Below are positions 1 through 9,489 of a stretch of 64,000 nucleotides of DNA, in pieces. Each line of letters begins with the position of its first letter. Within the stretch, counting starts at the first letter, position 1. The translations under genes and the position numbers were made by a program. The notes under the pieces were generated by a model, which was not told where the DNA came from, searched no databases, and saw only the letters and a program-made list of their open reading frames with translations. This DNA comes from Congregibacter litoralis KT71 (GTDB lineage Bacteria > Pseudomonadota > Gammaproteobacteria > Pseudomonadales > Halieaceae), in assembly GCF_000153125.2 (NCBI RefSeq), contig NZ_CM002299.1, forward strand, positions 2,417,075-2,481,074, read 5' to 3'.

Positions 1-672
1 CAGTTTGGCACGCAAAACTGCTTCAAAATCGTCCTCGCGGCTGAGTTGGCGGCACTCCTTGCCTGGAGTGCTCTGGGTAGCAATGAGCGCGTAGGTGGTT
101 TTCTCATGCGTGACAGGGACCACTGGGAAATGCGTCCCCGCAACAGCCGACGCACGGTCCTCGCACTACTCTCCGCCCTGGCCGAAACTCCCGCCCCCGC
201 GGAGGCCGGCACCGTGAACAACCGCTTTAGCACGCTCCTGCGCAGTGTTCGCAGAGTGGCGCGTCCGGGTTCCAGCGTATTTCTCGTGAGCGACTTTGAG
301 GGAGCTGAGGAGGACGAGGCCCGCGAGGAATTTTTTCAATTGGCGCGCCACGTAGAGGTCACGGCAATCCACTGCAGCGATCCCCTGGAGTCACAACTGC
401 CCCCTGCGGGTCGCTACAGCGTCACCGATGGCCACGCGCGCGCCGAGTTGGATACGGGAGTCGCAGGATTGTCCCAGCGCTTTTCCGAGCTCTACAGCCA
501 GCGGGTCGACAGCTACCAGGCGCAGCTTCAGCGTCTGGGGATTCCCATGCTTCGCGCCAGCACCACTCAGGCACCCCTGACTCTCCTGAGAAATATCTAC
601 GGGAGCACCCAGGCATCACCGGACGCGGTAGCGACCCATCCCCCGACACCGTCAGAAAGCCATGGAAGCTGA
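1..672 (+). CDS. DUF58 domain protein, C-terminal part (5' end outside window)
   Basis: The frame is open from the first base, so the gene starts left of the window; about 223 residues remain. The visible part begins with a stretch ending AAELAALLAWSAL and continues with NERVGG, typical of the conserved C-terminal half of DUF58 proteins. These have a degenerate von Willebrand-like fold and sit in MoxR/Bat operons. DUF4381, BatA, BatB/TPR and BatD follow on the same strand, the usual order of the Bat (aerotolerance) cluster; a MoxR-type AAA ATPase would be expected just upstream, outside the window. The stop overlaps the next start by 11 bases, suggesting coupled translation. Biochemical role unknown; a scaffold in cell-envelope stress response is the usual inference. 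Confidence 0.85.
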   Translation, partial: QFGTQNCFKIVLAAELAALLAWSALGSNERVGGFLMRDRDHWEMRPRNSRRTVLALLSALAETPAPAEAGTVNNRFSTLLRSVRRVARPGSSVFLVSDFEGAEEDEAREEFFQLARHVEVTAIHCSDPLESQLPPAGRYSVTDGHARAELDTGVAGLSQRFSELYSQRVDSYQAQLQRLGIPMLRASTTQAPLTLLRNIYGSTQASPDAVATHPPTPSESHGS

Positions 673-1132
673 TGCCATTATTGACATGCTCGAGCCCCTG
701 CGCGAGCCCGAGGCAGTCTCCTGGTGGCCACCGGCGCCGGGATGGTGGCTCCTCGCGGTGTTAGCACTGGTCCTGATGATCTATGGCCTGATCCGCCTGT
801 GGCGCTTTCACCAGCGGGCCGCACCCCTGCGGGCGGCCCGGCGGGAATTTCAGTCTCTGGAGGTTGCAGTGCTGTCGGATGCGGAGCGCGCAGCGGCCTT
901 GGGAGTACTCCAAAGACGTCTGGCCATCAGTGTCGCCGGCCGCAGGGCCTGCGCCGGCCTGACAGGACAGGCCTGGGCCGATTTTTTAAACTCCCTAGCA
1001 AAAGGCCGGGGGCCCTATTTTGATGCCACCCTCGCCGATATCGCCTACGGGCCCGAGGTCAGCGCCCAGGACTGTGAAGATGCGCAGGAAGCGACGCGAC
1101 GCTGGCTCCGGGAACTGGAGCGGCCCCGATGA
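662..1132 (+). CDS. DUF4381 domain protein of the Bat operon
   Basis: 156 residues. A short cytoplasm-poor N-terminus rich in Trp and Pro (SWWPPAPGWW, about residues 20-29) is followed by one membrane helix (LLAVLALVLMIYGLIRLW) and a soluble, arginine-rich C-terminal domain. That layout and the PPAPGWW signature match DUF4381, found almost only between DUF58 and BatA genes. Starts inside the end of the DUF58 gene and overlaps BatA by four bases (ATGA), so it is in the same transcription unit. It is probably an inner-membrane partner of the VWA proteins. No catalytic motif is visible. Confidence 0.85.
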   Translation: MEADAIIDMLEPLREPEAVSWWPPAPGWWLLAVLALVLMIYGLIRLWRFHQRAAPLRAARREFQSLEVAVLSDAERAAALGVLQRRLAISVAGRRACAGLTGQAWADFLNSLAKGRGPYFDATLADIAYGPEVSAQDCEDAQEATRRWLRELERPR

Positions 1133-2187
1133 TTACCTTCCTATGGCCCTGGATGTTGCTGATGTTGCCCCTGCCCTGGCTCGTGCGCCGCTTTGCACCG
1201 CCGCGCACCGTCGAAAGGCCGGCGCTGCGGGCACCGTTTTTTCGCCACTGGCAGAGCCTCGCGGATAGAGACCAGCAGTCAATCGTCAGCACCGCGCGCC
1301 GCGTCCCCGCCGTCGCGCTATGGGTGATCTGGCTGTCGCTGCTGCTGGCCGCCGCGCGTCCCCTATGGGTCGGTGATGCCATCGAACTGCCCAACAGCGG
1401 CCGGGATCTCATGCTCGCCGTTGATATTTCAGGCAGCATGCGCGTCGAGGATATGCAGGTGGGCAACCGCATGGCCCGACGTATTGATGCGGTGAAACAA
1501 CTGGGCAGCGACTTCATGTCCCGGCGCAGCGGCGATCGCCTGGGGCTGATCCTCTTCGGTAGTCGCGCGTATCTGCAATCGCCCCTGAGCTTTGATATTC
1601 AGACCGTGCAGCGTTTTCTTCTCGAGGCACAGATTGGTTTTGCAGGTCAGGAAACCGCCATCGGTGATGCCATCGGCCTCGCGGTCAAACGTTTGCAGGA
1701 GCGGCCTGCCAGCAGCCGCGTGCTCGTCCTGCTTACCGACGGCCAGGACACCGCAAGCACCGTGGATCCCTTGGAAGCGGCCAATCTGGCGGCGGATCTG
1801 GGTGTCCGCATCTACACCATTGGTATCGGCGCTGACTCTCTCACCCTGCCGGGCCTCCTGGGCTCTCCCCTGGGCGCACGGACGGTGAATCCCTCGGCGG
1901 ATCTCGATGAAAGCACACTTATTGAGATTGCCAGGAGCACCGGTGGTCAGTATTTCCGCGCCCGGGATCCCGAAGAGCTGGCCACGGTCTACCGGCTGCT
2001 TGATCAGCTCGAACCCCTCGAAGTGGAAAAAGCCCTCTATCGGCCGCAGCAGTCCCTGAGCGCCTTGCCACTGCTCATCGCTATCGTCCTGAGCTTCGCA
2101 TTGGTGATCCGCTACCTCTGGCAACATCGGGCAGCCCGGTCAGCCGCGGCAACGGCGGGAACCGCCGCGAGGGCAGTCCATGACTGA
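1129..2187 (+). CDS. batA: BatA-like von Willebrand factor A membrane protein
   Basis: 352 residues. N-terminal membrane helices (about 4-20 and 58-80), a VWA domain from about 90 to 290, and a C-terminal helix (LLIAIVLSFALVIRYLW). The MIDAS metal site is intact: DISGSM (DxSxS), then the Thr/Ser region around SPLSFD, and LLTDGQD. In the Bat family this domain faces the periplasm, anchored by the flanking helices. Overlaps DUF4381 by four bases and the BatB/TPR gene by eight, so all are cotranscribed. The role in aerotolerance was proposed from Bacteroides and is not proven for proteobacteria. Confidence 0.88.
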   Translation: MITFLWPWMLLMLPLPWLVRRFAPPRTVERPALRAPFFRHWQSLADRDQQSIVSTARRVPAVALWVIWLSLLLAAARPLWVGDAIELPNSGRDLMLAVDISGSMRVEDMQVGNRMARRIDAVKQLGSDFMSRRSGDRLGLILFGSRAYLQSPLSFDIQTVQRFLLEAQIGFAGQETAIGDAIGLAVKRLQERPASSRVLVLLTDGQDTASTVDPLEAANLAADLGVRIYTIGIGADSLTLPGLLGSPLGARTVNPSADLDESTLIEIARSTGGQYFRARDPEELATVYRLLDQLEPLEVEKALYRPQQSLSALPLLIAIVLSFALVIRYLWQHRAARSAAATAGTAARAVHD

Positions 2188-4009
2188 AGTCCTCAGTAAC
2201 TTTCATTTTTTGCGGCCTCACTGGTTGTTATTACTCCTCCCCTGTCTCTTACTGGGCGCGCTCCTTTGGCGTCAGCGGGGACAGGAGGCAAGCTGGTCGC
2301 GCATCGTGGCGCCGGAGCTTCTTGAACATCTCATTAACCGGGAGACACTGCGCAAAGGACGCAGCGGCCTTCCCGCCTTGCTTGCTGCCTGGATCATCGC
2401 CGTGCTGGCCGCGGCGGGCCCCAGCTGGCAACAGCTACCCCAGCCGGTGCTGCAAAAGCAGGATGCCCTGGTGTTGGTGCTGGACCTGAGCTACTCCATG
2501 CTCGCAACGGACTTACAGCCATCGCGCCAGGATCGTGTGCGCCGCAAGCTCCTGGATTTACTGCGGGAACGACGGGAAGGCCTCACGGCACTCATCGCCT
2601 ATGCCGGTGATGCGCACATTGTTGCGCCCCTGACGGACGATAATCCGACCATTGCCAATCTTCTGCCGGCTCTCACTCCAGAAATGATGCCCCTCCCCGG
2701 CTCGAATCCTGTGGAGGCCGTGGAGCGGGCCCTTGCGCTCCTGGACTCCGCTGGCGTGCGACGGGGCCGTATCCTGCTGGTGACCGACGGCATTCGAATC
2801 GGCGATCTTGCACCCCTGCAAAACCTTCTTGCGGGCCAGCCCCGGGACCTGGCGGTTCTGGGTGTGGGAACGCGGGTTGGCGCGCCCATTGCCCTGCCGG
2901 GCGGAGGCTTCTTGAAGGACGAGAGTGGAGAAATCGTGGTGCCCGCCCTTGACGAGGAATTCCTCCGGAATCTCACGGAAGACACCGGTGGCCGCTATCG
3001 CACCATGACCGTGGACGATAGCGATCTGCAGACACTCCTGAGTCAAACGGACCGGGTGGACGATGACGACACCATCGCTCTGGATCGACGCGCCGATCGC
3101 TGGCAGGACATGGCCCACTGGCTGGTGCTACCCCTGCTGCTCGTCGCATTGGGCAGTTTTCGCAAAGGTTGGGTCTACGTCCTGCCCCTGTTTGTGAGCG
3201 TTTTTCCCGCGCAACACAGTGAAGCCTTTGAGTGGCAGGATCTCTGGTTGCGGGCTGATCAGCAGGCCAAGCGCGCGCTTACCGAGGGCGATGCGGAGCG
3301 GGCCGCAGCGCTGTTTGAGGATCCTGCCTGGCGCGGCACCGCCGCCTTTCGGGATAAGGATTACGCGACGGCCGCCGCATCTTTTGGCGCAGAGGACAGC
3401 GCGGATGCCTGGTACAACCGCGGCAATGCCCTTGCCGCCGAGGGCGAACTCGAGGCTGCTATTAACGCGTATAAGCAATCTTTAGAACGCGCCCCGGACC
3501 GGGAGGATGCGCAAAAGAATCTGGCAATACTCGAGCAACTCCTGGAACAGCAGCAACAGCAGGAGCAGCAGGGTGAACAGGGAGATTCCCAGCAACAGCC
3601 TCAGGATTCCGACGGCAACCAGGAACAGCAAAGCGGCGACGGCAATCAGGAAAACCAGCAGTCGCAGCAATCCCAGGGCAACTCTGGCGCGCAAAACAGC
3701 CAGCCTGAGGGCTCCAGTGACCAGTCCCAGTCCGAAAGCGGAAACGAGCAAGGCGATGAGGAAGCGAACAGTGAGCAAGGTTCCCAGGGTAATAGCGAAC
3801 AGTCCGAGGAAGCCTCCCGGCGTCCCATGCCTCAACCGACAATAGACAACAGTGCGATGCAGGAAGACCTGGAGAAAGACCAGGCCATGCAGCAATGGCT
3901 GCGCCGCGTGCCGGATGATCCTTCGGGCCTGCTGCGGGAGAAATTCCGTTTTGAAAGCCGCCAGAGACAGCAGCAAGGAAAGAGACGTGACACAAAAGAG
4001 ATCTGGTAA
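2180..4009 (+). CDS. BatB/BatC-type fusion: VWA domain plus TPR repeats and a Gln/Ser-rich tail
   Basis: 609 residues. Two N-terminal helices, a VWA domain (about 90-290) with the DLSYSM MIDAS motif and LVTDG, two helices near 310-345, then tetratricopeptide repeats (about 360-455, with DAWYNRGNALAAEGELEAAINAYKQSLERAPD). A long low-complexity tail rich in Gln, Ser, Gly, Glu and Asn (about 460-555) follows, then a short charged C-terminus. This is the fused BatB plus BatC arrangement common in proteobacteria. The TPRs probably recruit other periplasmic proteins. Its last 23 bases overlap the BatD start. The Q/S-rich tail is encoded by CAG/CAA/AGC runs and could vary in length between strains. 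Confidence 0.87.
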   Translation: MTEVLSNFHFLRPHWLLLLLPCLLLGALLWRQRGQEASWSRIVAPELLEHLINRETLRKGRSGLPALLAAWIIAVLAAAGPSWQQLPQPVLQKQDALVLVLDLSYSMLATDLQPSRQDRVRRKLLDLLRERREGLTALIAYAGDAHIVAPLTDDNPTIANLLPALTPEMMPLPGSNPVEAVERALALLDSAGVRRGRILLVTDGIRIGDLAPLQNLLAGQPRDLAVLGVGTRVGAPIALPGGGFLKDESGEIVVPALDEEFLRNLTEDTGGRYRTMTVDDSDLQTLLSQTDRVDDDDTIALDRRADRWQDMAHWLVLPLLLVALGSFRKGWVYVLPLFVSVFPAQHSEAFEWQDLWLRADQQAKRALTEGDAERAAALFEDPAWRGTAAFRDKDYATAAASFGAEDSADAWYNRGNALAAEGELEAAINAYKQSLERAPDREDAQKNLAILEQLLEQQQQQEQQGEQGDSQQQPQDSDGNQEQQSGDGNQENQQSQQSQGNSGAQNSQPEGSSDQSQSESGNEQGDEEANSEQGSQGNSEQSEEASRRPMPQPTIDNSAMQEDLEKDQAMQQWLRRVPDDPSGLLREKFRFESRQRQQQGKRRDTKEIW

Positions 4010-5696
4010 ACAGGCCCCGGGGTGGGTGTTCTGGCTCCTGATAGCGCTGGCCATGCCGGCACAGAGCGCCCTCGAGGCATCCCTGGATCGTTACAACATC
4101 GCCATGGGCGACAGCGTTCGCCTGTCCCTGCGAAGCGACGACGGCAGTGATCCCAGCGACGCGGATTTGACGGCGCTAAGGGAGCATTTTGAAATCATCC
4201 AGAGCTCTTCCAACATCAGCACCCGCATTATCAATGGTGAACGGAGCCAGACCCGCGAGCTGACGTTGGAATTGACGCCCCTGCGCGAGGGCTCTCTGGT
4301 CATCCCGCCCTTTGAAGTCGACGGCAAGCGCAGTGAGGCGCTGTCCGTCACCGTCGGACCGGAACCGACGCTGCAGGCCACGGATGAGGCTGTGATTTTT
4401 GAAGCGGAGGTGGATCGCTCGAAGGTGTATGTACAGGGGCAGTTATTGCTGACCCTCCGCGTGCAGCAGGCGGTCAACCTGGATTCCCGCAGCATCAGCG
4501 AGCTCGATATTCCCAATGCCTACGTTGAGACCCTGGGCCAGAATTCCTTTCAGCGCACCATCAACGGCCGGCCCTGGTTGGTGCATGAAATCCGCTACGC
4601 GATTTTTCCCGAATCGAGTGGAGAACTGGTCATCCCCGCCCAGACATTCTCCGGGCGCATTGCCTCGGGACGGCGCACGCTCTTTGATACGCGTCCTGCG
4701 GGAAGACTGCTGCGACGACGGAGCGAGGAGCTGGTGATTCCCGTCCTGCCCCGGCCGGATGAATATCCGGCGGCAACCTGGCTCCCTTCCTCGGATCTGC
4801 GTATCGAAGAGCAGTGGTCCGGCCCCCTGGATCAGCTGCGTATCGGGGACTCCATCACACGCACGATCACCGTGACCGGTGAGGGTCTCCAGGGCGCACA
4901 GCTGCCCCCCATCGACGGCAACAGTGCGAGCGGGCTCCGCGCCTATCCCGATCAACCTCTGATCAACAATGTGAACTCCGACAAGGGCGTCACGGGTATT
5001 CGCAGTGACAGTCTCGCTCTGGTGGCGGTTGAGGATGGCGTTTATGAATTGCCCGCTCTGGAAATACCCTGGTGGGATACAGAATCCGACAGCCTGAAAA
5101 TTGCGCGCCTGCCGGCCCAGCGACTCACGGTTCTCCCCAGTCCCGGTGCGGCGCTCAATACCGGCGATACCCCCGCGGCTTTACCGGGCAATGCCTCCCC
5201 GGCGGTGGCTGCACCGGCTGCGGGGCAGCTTCAGGGCAGCCCATGGCCCTGGATTGCAGGATTCTGCGCCGCGGGCTGGCTGGTGACGACGATCCTCTGG
5301 TGGCGCCGGGGGCAAAGACCCGGGTCGCGCCCAAGCGAGACATCCACCGTGGAACCCGATCCACCGCGGCTATTGGACGCCTGCAAGCGCAATGATCCCA
5401 GGCTCGCTCGCGAGGCCCTGAGGCTGTGGCTGAGGGAGCAGGGTCACAGGGGTTCCATGGAGATCTGGCTGAGGGAGCAGGACTCGGCCTCCCTGCGGGA
5501 GGCGGTTCAGGAACTGGAGCGCCATCTCTATCGCCATTCCCTGTCCGACGGGGACAATGCTGCCAAGGGAGCAGCTGCGCCCTCATCAGAGCCCTGGGAT
5601 GGCAGTGCTTTAGCCGCCGCTATCCGCAGCCTTCCCAAGAAGGCGAAGACGCGCCGCAAAGACAGTCCCCTGCCCCAGCTCTACCTAAGCCAGTGA
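3987..5696 (+). CDS. batD: BatD-like periplasmic/membrane protein
   Basis: 569 residues from a GTG start preceded by AAGGAAAGAGAC. The open frame extends further upstream but overlaps BatB/TPR coding sequence, and the GTG puts a signal sequence (WVFWLLIALAMPAQSA) at the N-terminus. The body is a series of beta-sandwich repeats, typical of BatD ('oxygen tolerance protein'), with a transmembrane helix near 430-450 (WPWIAGFCAAGWLVTTILWW) and a cytoplasmic helical C-terminus. Last gene of the Bat operon, convergent with pepN; the two coding regions overlap by 12 bases. Function unknown beyond association with the VWA proteins. Confidence 0.85.
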   Translation: MTQKRSGKQAPGWVFWLLIALAMPAQSALEASLDRYNIAMGDSVRLSLRSDDGSDPSDADLTALREHFEIIQSSSNISTRIINGERSQTRELTLELTPLREGSLVIPPFEVDGKRSEALSVTVGPEPTLQATDEAVIFEAEVDRSKVYVQGQLLLTLRVQQAVNLDSRSISELDIPNAYVETLGQNSFQRTINGRPWLVHEIRYAIFPESSGELVIPAQTFSGRIASGRRTLFDTRPAGRLLRRRSEELVIPVLPRPDEYPAATWLPSSDLRIEEQWSGPLDQLRIGDSITRTITVTGEGLQGAQLPPIDGNSASGLRAYPDQPLINNVNSDKGVTGIRSDSLALVAVEDGVYELPALEIPWWDTESDSLKIARLPAQRLTVLPSPGAALNTGDTPAALPGNASPAVAAPAAGQLQGSPWPWIAGFCAAGWLVTTILWWRRGQRPGSRPSETSTVEPDPPRLLDACKRNDPRLAREALRLWLREQGHRGSMEIWLREQDSASLREAVQELERHLYRHSLSDGDNAAKGAAAPSSEPWDGSALAAAIRSLPKKAKTRRKDSPLPQLYLSQ

Positions 5697-8330
5697 CTTG
5701 CTGACCACCTCGAAGACGTCGGGAGACAGGGAGGGGAGCGCCGAGAGTCGCTGTAATTCTGCATGCATCAAGTCGCCACCCGCGGCGTAGTTTTTCCAGC
5801 GGGTGAGGGGCGTTAATAGGCGGGATGCGATTTGCGGGTTCTGCGCATTCAAAGACTCCACGACCTCACCCAGCAATTGATAGCCCGCGCCGTCAGCGCG
5901 GTGAAAATTCACGACGTTGGCGTTGGCGAAGCCGCCGATCAAGGCGCGAATCTTATTGGGATTACGGCTGTCGTAGGCCGGGTGATTCATCAAGCCTCGC
6001 ACCCGGGTGACAGCGTCGCCATGGGTGATTTCGGCCTGCACCGTGAGCCAGTGATTCATGGCCAGGGCCTCATCGCCAAAGCGCTCGTAAAAATCATCAA
6101 GGAGCGCCGCACCCAGAGACTCCTCGCCCTCGCGTAGCACTGCCCGAAGAGCCACAAGGCGGTTCGTGAGGTTGTCCGAGGCGTAGTAATAATCGGCGGC
6201 CGCGGCAACACCGCTCTCGTTTGCCGTCGCCAGATAATCCAGGGCAACGTTCGCCAGGGCCCGGGCACCAATCTGCTCCCCGGTCGCCGCATAGCTTTCT
6301 GTTACGCGCGACGCCTCAAACAGTGCTGCCCAGTTGTCATGCAGCGTGCCGGCGAGGGAGCGTCGCAAACTCTCCCGGGCACGGAAAATGCCCTGCACGT
6401 CGGCCGTGCCACCATGGCTTGCGAGCTCTGCGAGGTAGGTTTCCGAGGGCAGACGCAGCATATCGGCCTGCACGGCGGGGTCCAGAGACTGACTGCCGAT
6501 GGCTTTCACCGCCGCTTCCAACAGAGGATCCAGAGACTCATTGTCAGGATGAGCCTGCAATGCGTTGAGCGCCGATACCATCAGTTGCTGCATGGCGTCC
6601 CAGCGTACGAAATCGTCCCCGTCGCGACTCACAAGCTGAAGCAATTGTTCCCGGGTGTAGGGATAGTCCACGCGCACGGGAGCAGAGAAGCCCCGCAACA
6701 GGGAGGGTGTCGGACGCTCGGGCAGCCCCGTAAAACGATACACCTGGGTGGGCTGATCCACGATAAGCACCCGGTGAGTGTTGTCGTCTGTCTCGGTGTT
6801 TTCAGGCTCACCTTCGAGAGTTATCCGTAAATTGCCAGCATCACCCAAAAGGCCCATGGCCAGGGGTATCACGAGAGGCTCCTTTTCGGCCTGCCCCGGT
6901 GTCAGCGGCGTCTCCTGGGAAACAGTCAGGGTATAAACACCCTCCTCCTCGTCCCACTGGTCGCGAATCGTAAGTTCCGGCGTCCCCGCCTGGGAATACC
7001 AGCGCTTGAAATCGGAAAGATCCCTGCCCGAAGCGTCTTCCATGGCGGCCACGAAGTCGTCACAGGTGACGGCCTGTCCATCGTGCCGCTCAAAGTAAAG
7101 GTCGCTGCCACGACGGAAGTTCTCCTCCCCCACAAGGGTCTGGATCATGCGCACGACTTCGGCGCCCTTCTCGTACACCGTGAGAGTGTAGAAGTTGGAG
7201 ATCTCAATAAATGACGCGGGCCTCACGGGATGCGCCATAGGCCCGGCGTCCTCGGCAAATTGGAGGGTGCGCAGGGTCATGGCATCCTCTACGCGCTTGA
7301 GAGACCGGGAGCCCATATCCGCAGAGAACTCCGCATCCCGAAACACCGTAAAGCCTTCTTTCAGGCTCAGCTGAAACCAGTCTCTGCAGGTAACGCGGTT
7401 TCCTGACCAGTTGTGAAAATACTCGTGAGCAACAATGCTCTCGATACGCTGGTACCCGAGATCCGTGGTGGTGTCGGGAGCCGCCAGTACGCAGGAGGTG
7501 TTGAAAATGTTGAGGCTCTTGTTTTCCATGGCCCCCATATTGAAGTCGTCGACGGCCACGACGTGAAATACATCCAGGTCGTATTCGCGACCAAAGCGCT
7601 CCTCGTCCCAACGCATGGAACGTTTCAGGGAGTCCATGGCGTGAGCGCACTTATCCAGATCCTTTTCCTCCACCAGAATAATCAGGCGCACCTCGCGGCC
7701 ACCCATCGTGGTGAAGCGGTCTTCTACGCGCGCCAGATCCCCGGCAACCAATGCAAAAAGATAGCTGGGCTTGGGATGGGGGTCTTCCCATACGGCGCGA
7801 TGGCGACCATCGGCGAGGGTTTCCCTATGCACACAGTTGCCGTTGCTCAGGAGTTCCGGGCAGGCCTGTGCATCCGCATCGATGGTCACGGCATAGGTCG
7901 ACATGACGTCGGGCCGGTCGAGGAACCAGCTTATCTTGCGGAAGCCCTCGGCTTCACACTGCGTGCAAAACAGGCCCCGGGACCGGTAGAGCCCCTCGAG
8001 AGAATCATTGGACTGGGGAAAGATGCGCGCCGTGGTTTCGAGAATCCCCGTCGCCGGCAGCCCATCGACGCGCAGGCTTTCATCGTTCAGGTCGTAGCGC
8101 TCAGCGCCAAGGCTTTCTCCATCGACCGCCAGAGACACCAGCTCCAGTTCCTGACCGTTCAAGATCAGCGGCGTAGCCTCCGGCCCCTTGGACGCGCGCT
8201 CAAAATGTAGCCGCGCGTGTACCAGACTGTAGTCATCAAAGAGCTCAAAGTGGAGCTCCGTATGACTGATCTTGTAGGCCGGCGGCTGATAATCGCTGAG
8301 AAAAATAGTCTTTGGCTGCCCATCCCGCAT
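5685..8330 (-). CDS. pepN: aminopeptidase N (M1 zinc metallopeptidase)
   Basis: 881 residues, close to the roughly 870 of E. coli PepN. Cytosolic enzyme that removes N-terminal residues from peptides. Visible motifs: the exopeptidase motif GAMEN (about 263-267) and HEYFHNW with a downstream glutamate in LKEGFTVFRDAEFS (HExxH-18-E, zinc ligands, about 300-325). The C-terminal half is the helical M1 PepN domain. I placed the start at the ATG one base after the stop of the upstream DUF2797 gene; a start 15 codons earlier would overlap that gene. It is therefore probably cotranscribed with the DUF2797 and YeaC-like genes. Confidence 0.95.
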   Translation of the reverse strand: MRDGQPKTIFLSDYQPPAYKISHTELHFELFDDYSLVHARLHFERASKGPEATPLILNGQELELVSLAVDGESLGAERYDLNDESLRVDGLPATGILETTARIFPQSNDSLEGLYRSRGLFCTQCEAEGFRKISWFLDRPDVMSTYAVTIDADAQACPELLSNGNCVHRETLADGRHRAVWEDPHPKPSYLFALVAGDLARVEDRFTTMGGREVRLIILVEEKDLDKCAHAMDSLKRSMRWDEERFGREYDLDVFHVVAVDDFNMGAMENKSLNIFNTSCVLAAPDTTTDLGYQRIESIVAHEYFHNWSGNRVTCRDWFQLSLKEGFTVFRDAEFSADMGSRSLKRVEDAMTLRTLQFAEDAGPMAHPVRPASFIEISNFYTLTVYEKGAEVVRMIQTLVGEENFRRGSDLYFERHDGQAVTCDDFVAAMEDASGRDLSDFKRWYSQAGTPELTIRDQWDEEEGVYTLTVSQETPLTPGQAEKEPLVIPLAMGLLGDAGNLRITLEGEPENTETDDNTHRVLIVDQPTQVYRFTGLPERPTPSLLRGFSAPVRVDYPYTREQLLQLVSRDGDDFVRWDAMQQLMVSALNALQAHPDNESLDPLLEAAVKAIGSQSLDPAVQADMLRLPSETYLAELASHGGTADVQGIFRARESLRRSLAGTLHDNWAALFEASRVTESYAATGEQIGARALANVALDYLATANESGVAAAADYYYASDNLTNRLVALRAVLREGEESLGAALLDDFYERFGDEALAMNHWLTVQAEITHGDAVTRVRGLMNHPAYDSRNPNKIRALIGGFANANVVNFHRADGAGYQLLGEVVESLNAQNPQIASRLLTPLTRWKNYAAGGDLMHAELQRLSALPSLSPDVFEVVSKSLA

Positions 8331-8331
8331 A

Positions 8332-9177
8332 TCAGTTCTCCGTCGATTGGGACAGTGCGAGCTCATAGCCCGCATGGCGCCGCATATTGATAACGCCGGT
8401 ATCCAGAATCAAATACTGCCCTTTGATGCCCAAGAGCGTGCCCGCTACTTCGGGCATCTTATCGAAGGTCATGGACTTCACCTTGGTGGGATACTCAAGT
8501 ACCGGGTACTCAATACTCGTTACCGTATCGTTTTCCAGGGCAGTGATCGCGTCGATGCCTCGCTCTGCGCGAAGCTCTTCGATGGTGGACGCACAGGCCT
8601 CGGATAAACGCGCAGCCTCCGCTGAGAGATCCAGGGGATCGTTGGCCCCCTTGAGCATGCGCTGCCAGGCGGTCTTGTCCGCCACGTGAGCGGCAAAGGC
8701 TACCTCGACAAGGCCGGAGTCCAGGCGACTCGCCACGCGGTAGACCGGCATCGCCTGACTGGCGCCCTGATCGATCCAGCGCGTAGGGACCTGCGTTCCC
8801 CGGGTGATACCCACTTTTAAGCCCGAGGTGTTCGCAAGGTACAGAAAGTGATCCACCATGCAGTTTGCATCACCCCACTCAGGCTCGCGGCAGGTGCCGG
8901 CGGCATAATGGCATTTCTGCGGGCTCATGATGCAACTGTCGCACTGGGCCAGACGTTTAAAACAGGGATAACAGTATCCCTGGTTAAAACTCTTCTTGGT
9001 TTTGCGACCGCAGTGCACGCAGTGGATCGCGCCCAGAAAACTCAGACTGATAGACTGCCCCAGGAGGTCATTTAGAGGTACTGCATCTTCACCCAGAGGA
9101 AGGGCGTAATCCACGGAACCGTCCCTCAGGGCGGTTTTCATTTTCCGAATGCCGCCCTCCCCCAGGGAAATGCTCAT
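8332..9177 (-). CDS. DUF2797 family protein with a cysteine cluster
   Basis: 281 residues. The central part carries a probable zinc-binding cluster (CVHCGRKTKKSFNQGYCYPC, then CDSC and a later Cys pair) followed by DHFLYLANTSGLKVGITR. This resembles GIY-YIG-like endonuclease folds and is the signature of DUF2797, usually encoded next to pepN and a YeaC (DUF1315) gene, as here. No biochemical function is established. Overlaps the upstream YeaC-like gene by four bases, and pepN begins one base after its stop. Confidence 0.85.
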   Translation of the reverse strand: MSISLGEGGIRKMKTALRDGSVDYALPLGEDAVPLNDLLGQSISLSFLGAIHCVHCGRKTKKSFNQGYCYPCFKRLAQCDSCIMSPQKCHYAAGTCREPEWGDANCMVDHFLYLANTSGLKVGITRGTQVPTRWIDQGASQAMPVYRVASRLDSGLVEVAFAAHVADKTAWQRMLKGANDPLDLSAEAARLSEACASTIEELRAERGIDAITALENDTVTSIEYPVLEYPTKVKSMTFDKMPEVAGTLLGIKGQYLILDTGVINMRRHAGYELALSQSTEN

Positions 9178-9452
9178 TCTGTGCCGTCCTTGTTTTGATC
9201 AGCCCAACGTAGCTGCTGTGTGTCTCCCTCGCCGCTGACACCGGCCTTGGCTTTCTTGCCTTTATCGATAAAGCCAACCCGCTGATCTTCGGGCAAATGC
9301 TGCTGCTCCCAGGCAATGACCGCCTGTAAGCTGTGCTCCCGCTGCTCCGGGGTCAGGGGCTGGCCATCCGGCCAGCGGCCCGTTTCGATGCCCTGACGCA
9401 GGCGCGCAACGATATCGGGGCTCAGCGTGTCTATCAGCGTCTGGTAATCCAT
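9174..9452 (-). CDS. YeaC-like DUF1315 protein
   Basis: 92 residues. MDYQTLIDTLSPDIVARLRQ followed by GRWPDGQPLTPEQREHSLQAVIAWE is the conserved core of DUF1315 (E. coli YeaC). The ATG at this position is preceded on its strand by GGGAGG, a good ribosome site; the longer open frame upstream overlaps the glpG region and has no family similarity. Small cytoplasmic protein of unknown function; the tail is charged. First gene of the YeaC-DUF2797-pepN unit. Confidence 0.85.
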   Translation of the reverse strand: MDYQTLIDTLSPDIVARLRQGIETGRWPDGQPLTPEQREHSLQAVIAWEQQHLPEDQRVGFIDKGKKAKAGVSGEGDTQQLRWADQNKDGTE

Positions 9453-9489
9453 GCGGCCTCCCGTAAAAAGAGCGCGATTATACGCAATA

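Noticed and set aside
3540..3800. CAG-rich repeats considered as a CRISPR or minisatellite
   Set aside because: No regular unit or spacer; they encode the Gln/Ser tail.
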